From NCBI RefSeq assembly GCF_000090795.2, contig NW_003546617.1, positions 12,883 through 41,758 of the forward strand: 28,876 bases of DNA. Direction: 5' to 3'. Both the position numbers and the translations under genes were made by a program. Origin of the DNA: Amphimedon queenslandica. Its lineage: Eukaryota; Porifera; Demospongiae; Haplosclerida; Niphatidae. This document shows, piece after piece, positions 9,976-19,813 of the stretch (position 1 is the first letter of the stretch; every line of letters starts with the position of its first letter). The notes below the pieces were generated by a model. The model was not told the origin of the DNA and ran no database searches. It worked only from the letters and a program-made list of their open reading frames with translations.

Positions 9976-11466
9976 CTAATCCACACTTTTGAGTCTCGTT
10001 TCGAGGAAAATTTACCAAGGCAAAGCCTGGGCCTAGATCTGCCTATGGACTCAAGGGAACTAGGCCAATCTAAGCATATTGGTATACTAACTAATGAAAG
10101 TACTGATACTGGAACCACAAACAATCGGATCATTTATGTTCTTAGCGTAACACTAGATGCCACTGTTACTACAGAATATCTAAAGTTGGTGGCATTAAGT
10201 GAAGGAGGAAAAGCAGAAGCATTCACATTAAAAATTAATGTTGCCTTGAAAGGATTTAATGTGGATTTACAGAAATGTGTTGGTTTTGCTAGCAATGGAG
10301 CTCAAGTGATGGTGGGTAGGGAAAATGGTGTAGCTATTAGACTCAAAAGAGATTGTGTGTCAATTGTGGCAATTCATTGTGTTGCACATCGGTTGGCAAT
10401 TAGCATGTAGCCAAGCTGCCAAACAATTCCCTCAACTAGAACAATACAAGGAACTTTGATTTTAGTGTATTCTTAATTCAGCCAATCCAGGAACTGTGTA
10501 TTCCCTACGAGGAATACTGGCAGTTTTGAGAAGATCCACTGATTTAAGCCAAGTCATTGTATGTTGTTAGATGGTTGTCTTCAATGGTATTAGTGCAGTG
10601 ACGCCAACATTTAAATCACTAATATTTTTTTTGACGAAGAAGCTGCTGAGCACAATGATCTAGTAACTAAAGGCCAGCTGAAGCAGGTTTCATGCTACTC
10701 AATTTTGGCAATAACACCTATGTTATACAATATATTTAGTTAACTTACACGATTCAGTTAAGTCTTCCAGAAAAACTAATTGGAATTTCACCTTAAGTAG
10801 ATGCTACAATATCAGCTATCTCTTGTTTATAAGGACAAGCTCTTACAGAGGTTATGAAGCAAGTTGAGAGTAATGTAACTTTTGAGGAGAGACATTCTTT
10901 TGAATTGTCTTCCAATGATAAGATTAAGTTTAAAAACCTGTGAAAATCATTTGTGGAACAAATAGTAAGCAATGTTAAATCACAATTCCAGCAAACATCT
11001 GTGATATCATCTATGAGTATTCTTCACCCACAGCACATCCCAAAGATCAAACAAAGCTACTGACATACAGCAACTCTGTAGTGAATGTACTAATAGACCA
11101 CTTCTCCTTGCAAGGCCCAACAATAAGTAACTTTGAATGCAGGCATCAATGGTCCACTCTGAAGCAACAAGCTGCAAAAAACTATTCGATGCTATCTCTT
11201 CATCAGTTTAGGATCATCATATGTAAAAACTACAGAGAGCAGTATCCACACTTGACTAAACTTGCTTTGGCTTCTATGGCAACTCCAATTTCCACAGCCA
11301 AGTGCGAAAGGGGTTTCAGTACTTAAAATAGGATCAAGACTGTTTAAAGACTACTAACCTAGATATAGTTATGCGACCCTTTGAAGAAGGTCCACCAGTT
11401 GGTGAAATTGACCCTTATCGACCAGCAAAGATTTGGACTTTTTACGTCGAAAAATTTACTATTTAA
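9976..11466 (+). pseudogene. hAT-family transposase, ZNF862-like type, 5'-truncated and broken
   Basis: The open frame begins after a stop at 9973 (FESRFEENLPRQSLGLDL) and runs to 10410. It carries the catalytic-region motif GILTNESTDTGTTNNRIIYV, then VGFASNGAQVMVGRENGVA and VAIHCVAHRLAIS, matching the hAT RNase H-like fold. The frame changes at about 10400 (CSQAAKQFPQLEQYKEL). A poorly preserved middle follows, with stops. VESNVTFEERHSFELSSNDK lies near 10860, and 11081-11326 carries the C-terminal dimerisation motif LTKLALASMATPISTAKCER followed by GFST, a stop and NRIKT. A last frame change gives VGEIDPYRPAKIWTF and a stop at 11464. The N-terminal zinc-finger part is absent. This element differs in subfamily from the neighbouring minus-strand hAT. 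Confidence 0.8.
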
Positions 11467-11579
11467 TATTTAAAGTAATTTACTAGTTATTATAACTGAT
11501 TTAAATTCGTAAGCAATGTAGATACATGCTTGAAAACTTTTTTAAGTACAGATAATTTGAAATGAGACTCCTAGATCTC

Positions 11580-12155
11580 ACAGTTTTCAATTATTAATTT
11601 ATTTACAAATTTGTAGCTCCTAAAAGAAGTAGTGATATATTACTCTGAAAGCAAGGAAACCAAAGTGACAAAAGAATAGAGCAGACATTCTGATTCAGTC
11701 CCTATGGCAACTCGTGCTTGTGAAATAAATATTTGAAAAGGCGTAAGCAAAACGGAGGGCTATTTATCACACCACAGTGCTTTTTTTGCATGTAAAAGTA
11801 AATGAACATTCTCAAACTATGTATGATATCTTTGTACCAAGGCCTAAGGAGTGCAGTAAAAGCCAAGATAACCTTTTCTCTGGCTTAAAAAATTAGAGGG
11901 CAGATTGAATATAAAAAAGGGGAAAAAGCTTGAAAAATTTGACTTTAGGCATATTCTCCAGATATCATTCGTCTAAATTATAGTTCAATTTAAAAGTACC
12001 AGGAGAATTGCTCAGTAAAAGATAATCAACTAAGCCATTTATAAGGCAGTACAATGTAAATTAGAAGAGATATTTGTTTTGAAATTTATAAATTTGGTGA
12101 AAAATCAATCTCAACCCTACATATAAGCTACTGCATGTATGACAACTCACAAACA
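11580..12155 (+). repeat. Dispersed repeat A, copy 1
   Basis: The whole stretch aligns, in the same orientation, with 26065-26674. Shared blocks include GTCCCTATGGCAAC versus GTCGCTATGGCAAC, CTCTGGCTTAAAA(A/G)ATTAGAGG, AC(C/T)AGGAGAATTGC and CAACCCTACATATA(A/G)GCTAC. It has no convincing open frame, so it is a non-coding repeat, perhaps a non-autonomous element. Its left edge is near TTTTCAATTATTAATTTATTTAC. Confidence 0.8.
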
Positions 12156-12248
12156 TGTACTTACTTCCTTCATGTAGCTTGCTATTGTACCAACATCCTG
12201 CAATAATAACAAGGACTACCATTTATCTGTGTACAACTGTAAAAAAAT

Positions 12249-12432
12249 AAGTAAAAATAAATAAAAATTTCTATTGTATAAGAAAAATACGGTTGTCAAA
12301 AATAAAAGAAACAAGGGGGTTGAGTTCAACAATAATACTAACTAACAGTTCAAGTAATAATAATTGACATTAATGAATAAAAATAATTAGTCCTAAAAAA
12401 ATATTGAATACTTTCAACCCTACTTTGCAGAA
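12249..12432 (+). repeat. 180-bp repeat unit, copy 1
   Basis: Aligns with 13870-14048 (same strand) and 14407-14590 (opposite strand). The common frame is AAGTAAA, TTCTATT..ATAAGAAAAA, TA(G/C)GGTTG, the small hairpin GGTTGAGTTCAAC and, at the far end, CAACCCTACTTTGCAGAA. GTAGGGTTG and CAACCCTAC near the two ends are complementary, so each unit resembles a short MITE. Confidence 0.75.
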
Positions 12433-12576
12433 AGTGACAAAATCTACGTTATTGAACATAGGTAAAAACCATAAATTAATGACATTTGATTTGAAGTTTG
12501 TGATAGAAATCTTGATAAGTTTAATGATAAACAGCTTGAATAAATGATCAAAACAACTGAAAAATATACAACTGAA
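12433..12576. other. Short AT-rich spacer
   Basis: No feature seen between the 180-bp unit and the minisatellite. It may be the outer part of the copia LTR. Confidence 0.3.
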
Positions 12577-12666
12577 CAACAGACAGACAAACAACAGACC
12601 GACAAACAACAGACCGACAAACAACAGACCGACAAACAACAGACAGACAAACAACAGACAGACAAA
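12577..12666 (+). repeat. 15-bp tandem repeat, 6 copies
   Basis: Six head-to-tail copies of CAACAGAC(A/C)GACAAA; copies 2 to 4 have C and copies 1, 5 and 6 have A at the variable place. Period 15 keeps a reading frame open on both strands, which explains low-complexity open frames here; they are not genes. Confidence 0.95.
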
Positions 12667-12893
12667 ATGTTACAAAATCACTTCCTTAAATACAATAGAG
12701 AATATTCTAGAATAGAGTACATACACAGTTGAAAGTTCTAAAGAGAGTTCTAGTAGAAACTATAGAGAGTTCTAGAAGAGACAAGACTATATAGGACATA
12801 ATTAGATAATACTAAACTAACAATAATAACTAATAATGTAAAATACATGTACACATACATATAACAGTAACTCATTAGTGTACATTCCAAACA
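12667..12893 (-). mobile_element. Putative 3' LTR of the copia element (5' part of LTR seen)
   Basis: On the minus strand the purine run GGGAAGGAG (12894-12902) is followed by TGTTTGGAATGT at 12893. This is the usual arrangement of polypurine tract and LTR start in copia elements. The far end of the LTR cannot be fixed; the 15-bp minisatellite may lie inside it. The other LTR is outside the window, so the limits cannot be checked. Confidence 0.55.
12685..12777 (-). promoter_or_regulatory. Heat-shock-element-like array and TATA-like box in the LTR
   Basis: GAAtaTTCtaGAA at 12700-12712 is a perfect three-box heat shock element, GAAagTTC (12731-12738) and TTCtaGAA (12770-12777) are two-box versions. 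On the minus strand, a TATTTAAG box lies just downstream of them (about 12684-12691). HSF binding is inferred from the motif only. Confidence 0.5.
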
Positions 12894-13867
12894 CTCCTTC
12901 CCACGAAAGAGTAGATGTGTCCAATTCAATCATTCCATTTAGATTCCTGAGTCTTTTGAATCTTTCACCAAACAGTCCCTTTGAAAAAATGTCTGCCAAC
13001 ATATCTTCTGTCTTGCAGTACTCCACTCTAATCATTCCTTCCTTTACTTGTTCTCTAATAAAGTGATATTTAATAGCAATATGTTTGCTACGTCCATGAA
13101 ACTGTGGGTTTTTAGTGAGACAGATAGCCAACTGGTTATCCTCTTGGATCACCATTGCCTTAGCAGGTTTCTTGTATACTTCAGCTATTAATCGCCTAAG
13201 CCATAATAGCTTCCTGAGCAGCTAAAGTTAAAGCGATATACTCAGCTTCAGAGGTTGACAGTGCCACACATGCTTGCTTACGACTTTGCCAACTGACTGG
13301 TCCTCCTCCAATATGAAACACATCCAGAAGTAGATTTCCTATCATCTAAGTCACTTCCCCAATCAGCGTCTGAGTAACAACTGCAATCAATACCATCAGT
13401 TCGACTATAAAGAATACCATAGTTAATGGTTCCCACCAATTACCTAAAGATGTGTTTAAGTGCCTTCCAGTGTTCTTTAGTTGGATTAGCAGTGAATCTT
13501 GCTATACCGGAAACAGCATATGCAATATCTGGACATGATCTAGTAGACAAATAGAGTAGTTTGCAAACTGCAGACTGGTACAGTTGCATGTTCTCAATCT
13601 CATCACCCACTCATGTCTTAAGCTTTAGACTTGGATTAACTGGAGAGGAAGCAGGCTTTGCATAAGCCATTCAAAATTCTTCAACAATATTCTTTGTATA
13701 AGATGGTTGACCAATCCAGACTTTACCATTTTTCAGATCTTGTACTACATAATCACCCAAAAATGTTTTAGCTCTCCTAAATCCTATACATTGAAACGAT
13801 GAGCTAGATCACACTTGACCTTAATCTGTTGATCACTTTTCCCAGCAATGAGAATGTCATCTACATA
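12817..13867 (-). pseudogene. Ty1/copia polyprotein, 3' part: reverse transcriptase YVDD to RNase H
   Basis: Reading leftwards, the piece opens exactly at the polymerase catalytic motif YVDD (13867-13856), followed by ILIAGKSDQQIKVKCDLAHR. Decayed thumb and connection regions in several frames follow (13780-13330). The RNase H part shows GGGPVSWQSRKQACVALSTS and EAEYIALTLAAQEA near 13310-13200, then after a frame change 13155-12817 with QEDNQLAICLTKNPQFHGRS, KHIAIKYHFIRE and EDMLADIFSKGL. The stop at 12817 lies inside the putative LTR. There are several frameshifts and stops. It completes the part at 26679-28876 without overlap. Confidence 0.85.
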
Positions 13868-14048
13868 AACAAGTAAATTAAAAAAAAATTCTGTTAAATA
13901 AGAAAAAGTAGGGTTGTTAAAAAATGAAAGAAACAATGGGGTTGAGTTCAACCATAATAATAAGTAATAGTTCAATTAATAATAATAAACGTTAATTAAT
14001 TATAATTCATAAAAATAGCACAAAGATTTCAAACCCTACTTTGCAGAA
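13868..14048 (+). repeat. 180-bp repeat unit, copy 2 (left arm of an inverted pair)
   Basis: Begins AACAAGTAAAT directly after the copia YVDD codons and ends ACCCTACTTTGCAGAA. It is the reverse complement of copy 3 along its whole length, with about 360 bp between them. The start AACAAGTAAAT recurs at the outer end of copy 3, so it belongs to the repeat and not to copia. Confidence 0.85.
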
Positions 14049-14406
14049 TTTTATGAATGAGTATTGTTTCCATTAAAATGAAAAAAATTTATGAAAAAAT
14101 GATAACCAGACTGCTTAGTTCTGCCTACACAACTGTGGCGAGTCCAATTGCAATTCTTATACATTAATATTTTAATTTTTAGACATTGCCTTGAATCATA
14201 AACATTAAAAAATGCAATAGCCAAATAATTATCTATAATTTAGATGTTTTAATTGTCATAACAGTAATTTATTCAATCTATACTAGCTGAAAAGTTTAAT
14301 TTATATTTAACAACATAATTAATTTACACCATAAAAATGTAGTAGAGCAATCAATGAGTACAAAGGCATAATTATTATTAAAATTCTATTTCTGCCTATT
14401 ATCATT

Positions 14407-14592
14407 TTCTGCAAAGTAGGATTTGAAATCTTTGTACCATTTTTATGAATTATTATTTTTTATTAATTAACGTTTATTATTATTAATTGAACCATTATTA
14501 TTATGGTTGAACTCAACCCCCTTGATTCTTTTATTTTTAACAACCCTACTTTTTCTTATTTAATAGAAACATTTGATATTTACTTGTTTCTA
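14407..14592 (-). repeat. 180-bp repeat unit, copy 3 (right arm of an inverted pair)
   Basis: Inverted relative to copies 1 and 2; ends TTTACTTGTTT at 14580-14590. With copy 2 it forms a roughly 725-bp structure that could fold as a long hairpin, like a MITE with long arms. Confidence 0.85.
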
Positions 14593-15204
14593 CACTTTTT
14601 ATTAAATTTTATTAATTAATAATCCTTTTTATCAATAATTATTAATAACTAATAATTAACTTATAAAATTATTAATAATTAATAATTAATAATTATTATT
14701 GTTGATAATAATTTTAAATACTTTATGACATTATTAATTTTTATGAATTATTAAATCATTAATTATATTTATAGCCTCGCTTCTAATTATTCATCATTAT
14801 TAATTAATTAATAATCCTTTTTATTAATAATTATAATTTTTACCTTAGGTATCAGTTCATTGCTGGAAGAAAAGAATTTTGAAATAAGAACTATAAGAAG
14901 ACCTACCGCATTATAAAAACAGTCGTCATACAATTATTTTTTTTGTTTTTGAATCATTAATTATATTCATAGCCTATAATAGCCCAAAATAATATTAATC
15001 ATTATTGAACATTACTAAGATCTATTTCCTGTTCTAAAACTATTTAAGTTTACATTCAGCTTCAGTTGCCATTTCTCCATTCACACTCACAGTTCCTGCT
15101 TAACTTTCCCGCAGTTTTACAATCTTTTTTTCAAAAAGCAGCAAGTCAGTTCATTTACAAAATTACATTAGCTATCATTATATTTTCATATTGTTTGGTA
15201 GTAT
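14593..15204. other. AT-rich stretch rich in ATTAAT palindromes
   Basis: Long runs of ATTAATAATTAAT (14620-14830) and a direct repeat of about 25 bp, ATCATTAATTATAT(T/A)TATAGCCT, at about 14755 and 14955. The last part (15060-15200) may be the 5' UTR of the gene that starts at 15205. No coding seen. Confidence 0.5.
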
Positions 15205-15851
15205 ATGGATTATGATGAGTATCATGGTGGACCACCATTAACTGGAGTGCCTCCACCACCACCACCTTCAGGAGGCCCACCACCACCAGTTCTACCATAA
15301 GTAGATGGAGGCCCGCCACCTCCAGTAGATGGAGATGGAGGGTCTCCACCACCACCTCCTGGAGGCCTGCTACCACCACCAGCTCTACTAGTAGCTGGAG
15401 GTCAGCCATCTCCAGTAGCTGGAGATAGAGGTCCTCCCAGAGGCCCGCTACCACTGCTAGCTCTACCAGCAGCTGGAGGCCTGCCACCTCCAGTGGCTGG
15501 AGATAGAGGGCCTCCACCACCACCTCCAGCACTCCCAAGAGCTGGAGGCCCGCCACCTCCAGTAGATAGAGGCACGCCGGTGCTCCCTCCTGGAGTGGCA
15601 CCCATGCTCCCTCCTGGAGGAGCTCCTCCTGCCTCAGGACTGCCTTTGCTGCAACAGAAAAGGCAGCACATAATTGCCCAGCTCAGGGCTGTGAACAGAC
15701 AAATAGTAAGTCTTTACTATGATGTACTTAATATTATATTTCTATTCCGTAATAGTATGCCAATTTAACAAGGAGAGCTGGTAGGGGTGGAGGTAGGGGC
15801 CGTAGGCCGAGGTCCCGACAGGCCTCAGTCAAGAACTATAACTTTTATTAA
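15205..15851 (+). pseudogene. Proline-rich, RG-tailed two-exon gene with one in-frame stop
   Basis: Exon 1 (15205-15705) starts MDYDEYHGGPPLTGVPPPPP and encodes glycine/proline repeats of the form AGG(L/P)PPPVAGDRGPPPPPP. The repeats are built from a degenerate 60-90 bp unit, and the exon closes with LLQQKRQHIIAQLRAVNRQI, a likely helix. It is followed by a donor GTAAGT. The intron (15706-15755) is only 50 bp and ends in AG. Exon 2 (15756-15851), in phase, reads YANLTRRAGRGGGRGRRPRS, then RQASVKNYNFY and stop. The tail resembles RGG boxes that bind RNA; that role is inference. One TAA at 15298 interrupts codon 32. Either the gene is newly dead, a later ATG is used (for example 15493), or the stop is a variant. 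I recognise no family; it could be a host gene or cargo of the neighbouring Helitron. Confidence 0.6.
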
Positions 15852-15883
15852 CTACATGTACTTTAAAAACTTGTCATTATAAT

Positions 15884-15899
15884 AATAAATGTTAATAAA
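15884..15899 (+). terminator. Two AATAAA polyadenylation signals
   Basis: AATAAA at 15884-15889 and 15894-15899, 33 and 43 bp after the stop of the proline/RG-rich gene, at the expected place for its mRNA end. Confidence 0.5.
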
Positions 15900-16249
15900 A
15901 GAAATCAAACTGTCAATTAAAAATACATCAGTGAAAAGCCAGGATGAAAATACATTAGCAATGCTAAGTGTTTGACAAGACATAAATATTTATTCCCTTT
16001 AGTTTCTTTTAATATTTCTATATGAAAAATTCACATTATCATAATGCATGATTAAAAAAAAATTAAATCTTACCTAATAGTGATTATTGTGGACATACTG
16101 AAAAAGTACACAAACATGCACAGTGCCATCGTCATTTATAATCTACAAAAGTACATATGAAATTTAGAAGTCCAACATTAAATTTTTAATACTAACTATA
16201 AATCCAAGGATATTAAAGTAAATAGAAGAAAATTAAAGAAAATACTTAC
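15900..16249. other. Stretch without a recognised feature
   Basis: AT-rich; no open frame or repeat recognised. Confidence 0.5.
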
Positions 16250-17214
16250 AGTGGCCATAGTTAATCAGATAATCAATATTAATCATGAAAAGGAATTAAA
16301 GCCTTGGATCATGATCTATAACACAATTATAAAAAACCATGGAATCTCACAATATTCTAACTTACAATGTACTCAATTGCTAAAACTATAACATTATGAA
16401 ACCTGTGCAGCTGGAAACTGGCGCCTCATCCAGCGTGAAAGCACTACTGATCAAAGAGCTACAAAAAAACATAATGTTACAACGATGTTTATTTATTAGA
16501 AATTAATTAAGTTACCACAAATGAAATCAGACAGTAGCCTTAAACACTTACCATGCTATGAAAGTATTGCAATATTACACCTTATTGCAGAATCATTAAA
16601 TCATTTGCAGTTGAAAATGCCTTAAAGCAAAGTAAGAAATAAACATCATTAACAGCAAGCAACATAAACACACAGACTATGAACCTGTATATGCATGATG
16701 TAACTTATGTTTGTCACAAACATACATTACAAACCACTATAAAGATACATCTGCTCACAAAGAGGAATAACCCTTCACCTTTTAAATCTCTTTCCAAGTC
16801 TGGCTTTATTCTCACCACATTGAAGTCCTTGTGTAAAATATGTACCTGTGCAAACTATGAATGTGAAATTATACATGTACTAAAAAATTGACAGTAGCAT
16901 ACATGCATTTATCAAGAATTAATATACATGAAATGCATATATAGCTCCACAATGCATATTAAGCTATGATTGACTCATACAAGTATATGTACATACACTG
17001 TACATGTAATTTAGACATACACCGTTCAATTGGCTGACTCATGCCATCCAGAATTAAGTTTCTTTTACGAGACCTGCAATGTGCCAATACAAATTAATAG
17101 ACCACATGAATACATTCCAATGTGCAGACAATTATTTTTGTATTGTTAATGAGAAGATGCATGCACACAACAAAAGATGCATTGGCAAACATTCATTTAT
17201 ATTGAGTAAAAAAA
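16250..17214 (-). repeat. 0.9-kb tandem duplication, copy 1
   Basis: Aligns in order and orientation with 17215-18030 over many separated blocks, for example AACTGG(C)GCCTC..CAGCGTGA versus AACTGGCACCTC..ACCGCGTGA, CACCACATTGAAGTCCTTGTG versus CACCACATTGTAGTCCTTGTG, and TTGTTAATGAGAA(G/C)ATGCA. On the minus strand several blocks have splice-like borders (see findings). No long open frame survives, so this may be a non-coding transcript with small exons or a decayed gene. Confidence 0.7.
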
Positions 17215-18030
17215 GTACTTACTTTGGCCATAATGAATGATATAATCATCAAACAAATATAGAGTATGTAACCTAGATTTATAACCTATACCAAAATACA
17301 TATGACATCTCAATATAATCTCCATCTTACTACATATTCCATTGCTAAGACTATATACAGTAAACCTATACATATGTAAACTGGCACCTCCTACCGCGTG
17401 ATACAACTACTAATCAAGGAGCTGTAACAAAACATTAAGTTACATTTAATAAATAAGTTAATTAAATTACAACAATCTAAATACAGAATTGCTTTTCATT
17501 ATATTGCACATTACAGTTTCAAGCAAAGGCATTGCTGAATCAGCAAATCATTCCCAGCTGTAATTACCTGTAAAGCATAGTAATAGAAACACATCAAAAG
17601 TAAGTAAATGTAAACTCACAGGCTAATAATAATAATAATAGACAAACAGTAATGGTGAACAAACTTTATTATTAATCACATGAAACCTCACTCTTTAACA
17701 CCACATTGTAGTCCTTGTGCTAAGCAAGTGCCTATCAAAAGTATGAATGTGAATACTAACTAATAATGATAATGGTAACATCTACAATATTTCTGATTGG
17801 ATCATACATGTATGATCATGCATGTATTTTAAACATAATAATTATTGCTTACTAATGCTATCCTCAGTTAAGATACTGTCATGACCTGCTTAATATAACA
17901 TAACACTGTTTACATGAACAATTTTTAATGTGCAAACAATATTTTTTTGTTAATGAGAACATGCACATGTTACAACAATCATCAACAAAAGATGTGCAAC
18001 ATCAGCTGGCAAGCATTTAATATGCGCACA
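17215..18030 (-). repeat. 0.9-kb tandem duplication, copy 2
   Basis: Second copy, directly adjacent to the first. The minus strand keeps the same series of AG and GT signals. A minus-strand open frame of 69 codons at 17406-17197 covers a block also present, with stops, in copy 1, so I do not call it a gene. Confidence 0.7.
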
Positions 18031-18180
18031 GCATTGATGGCAGCATCATTCAAATGCACAACATCTGCCGGAAAGCATTAACTTAATAATGCGCACAGCA
18101 TTGATGGCAGCATTATGCGCAACATCAACTGGCAAGCATTTACATATATGTGATGCGCACAGCATTGATGGCAGCTTTAA
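17997..18180 (+). repeat. 62-bp minisatellite, 3 copies
   Basis: Three copies begin CAACATC(A/T)(G/A)CTGGCAAGCAT and each contains GCGCACAGCATTGATGGCAGC; starts lie at about 17997, 18059 and 18120. The GC-richer core stands out from the AT-rich flanks. Confidence 0.85.
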
Positions 18181-18184
18181 CATG

Positions 18185-18663
18185 CATGATGATCATTAAT
18201 GTGTACAAAATCACTGCCTGAATAATACTACATGTCTAATAACAAGTTTTAATTTTACTCAAAAATTTTTCTTGTCCTTCAAAATTTTTTTAGCAGCACC
18301 CAGATCCATAAGCACCTGTTATTTGTAATAAACATGTAGTACAAGCCACAAACAAGATCCAGATTTGATAATGACAGCTTCCTCCCCTCCTAACCCTCTG
18401 TCCTACATAAATGATAGTCACACAATTTTGAATCAATGCAAAACTCTAATGAACACCAAACCTCTTTCACACCCTCTCCCTGTCCATTTTAGCAACAAGT
18501 AATCAATATTCACTGTTATACATTGATTAATCTCAGATACTGAATGCAGTTTGATCCCTTGATACTGAGCACAACTGGGTGGATATGCACCAATGGTTTT
18601 CACACTCACACATTCACATTGCACATGGAGTGAAATATAAGTCACATTAAACAACCAATGTTT
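18185..18663. other. Region downstream of the Helitron gene
   Basis: No gene seen; it should contain the Helitron 3' end (hairpin plus CTRR on the minus strand) but I could not identify it with confidence. The minus-strand open frame at 18654-18433 has no recognisable motif. Confidence 0.35.
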
Positions 18664-19758
18664 TTAAGATGATGGACCTCCCATACACCATACCCACTTT
18701 CCATCAACAATCAATGCTGAAGAAATATTAATAGACTTAACTGCTTGGAAATGATTAGTACCAACATGCTTCAAATACAAAGCAGGTGTATTAGTATCAC
18801 AAGGAATGCCATATAAAGTTTGGGTTCCATATCTAGCCCAGCCAACAAAAGTAGGAGTTAGTGAATATGAATATATGGTTGTACCTAATATTGCAGTTAG
18901 TGTAATAATCTCTGTGTCATTGGCCCACACACAATTTCTATACATTTTTGACTTATTTATGTAATCATATATGCCTGAATATCTGGTTGCACTTAATGTA
19001 CTATTAAAAAATTCTTCAAAGTTTGGCATATTACTAACAATTGCTTTACGTAATTTGTAATGCTGAGAAATTGACCCAGTAATGAGATATGAAAGGGCAT
19101 AAAATAAACAGTTCCCTTCACCAGGGACATCAAGAGTACTATTACGAACTCTTTTATCTAACAATGGTGTTGTTGGACTACCAGATAAGATTCTAGCAGC
19201 TGTAACAAATTTGAGATTTAAAATCTCACACCACCTTTGATATTCTTCAATACCAGGCTAATAAACATAATCCCATTGTCTCCTTCTCACTATATCTGGG
19301 TTGGGAGGCACTTCATAAGTAAAGATGACATCACCTTTTTTTGGATTACTTGTCTTTAATTTAATGCTTGAGAGTTTTATAGATACAATCAGACGACTAC
19401 TGCAATGGTCATTTTTTACAACACACTTGGTTTTATCATGTTTTGGTTTACATTTAATGTTTGAAACTTTTATAGGTACAATGGGACTACTACAACTATC
19501 ATCATCTTTGACATTAAATTTGGTTTTTAGTTCTTTCAAATTAATTGAAACAATTAATTTATCATCTTTTTTTGAGCAAGGCAGTACCAAAGCAGTATTG
19601 TCAGTACTACTTTCTAAATCAACTTTTTTTGGAGGGCAAGGCTTATTTAAAGCATTATGGTCACATATTTTACTCTTTTTGGGGTGATTAGACTTTTGTA
19701 AATCATTACTCTTACATTTTTGCTACTAATGGTACTGTTACTAGTACTTTGTACATGA
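18664..19758 (-). pseudogene. Helitron C-terminal part: linker and OTU-like cysteine protease
   Basis: From about 19700 the frame reads a lysine-rich linker with two similar sub-repeats (LIVSINLKELKTKF and LIVSIKLSSIKLKT) down to a single TAG stop at 19258. It then runs on in the same frame (GIEEYQRWCEILNLKFVTAA) into an OTU-like domain: LDVPGEGNCLFYALSYLITG with the presumed nucleophile Cys (codon 19110-19108), and NHFQAVKSINIS with the presumed catalytic His (codon 18753-18751) about 119 residues later. The usual DGNC motif reads EGNC here. It ends WCMGGPSS. OTU domains remove ubiquitin in host proteins; the substrate in Helitrons is unknown. Apart from the one stop, this part is well preserved. 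Confidence 0.8.
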
Positions 19759-19813
19759 CTTAAAGACCCCTTTGCATTCTAACTACAACGTTCATCATCA
19801 TCAATCATACCAG

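Noticed and set aside
12370..12732. Open frames on both strands over the 15-bp repeat (Cys/Leu/Ser-rich on minus, Gln/Thr/Asp-rich on plus)
   Set aside because: The 15-bp period keeps all frames open; no start context, no domain.
14593..14850. ATTAAT-rich palindromes as a replication origin or matrix attachment site
   Set aside because: Only AT-richness and simple repeats support it.
15155..15671. Minus-strand open frames opposite the proline-rich exon
   Set aside because: They are antisense shadows of a GC-rich repeat; the plus strand has start, splice sites, phase and polyadenylation signals.
17997..18180. Possible CRISPR-like array
   Set aside because: Eukaryotic context, only three copies, and the intervals are themselves similar, so it is a minisatellite.
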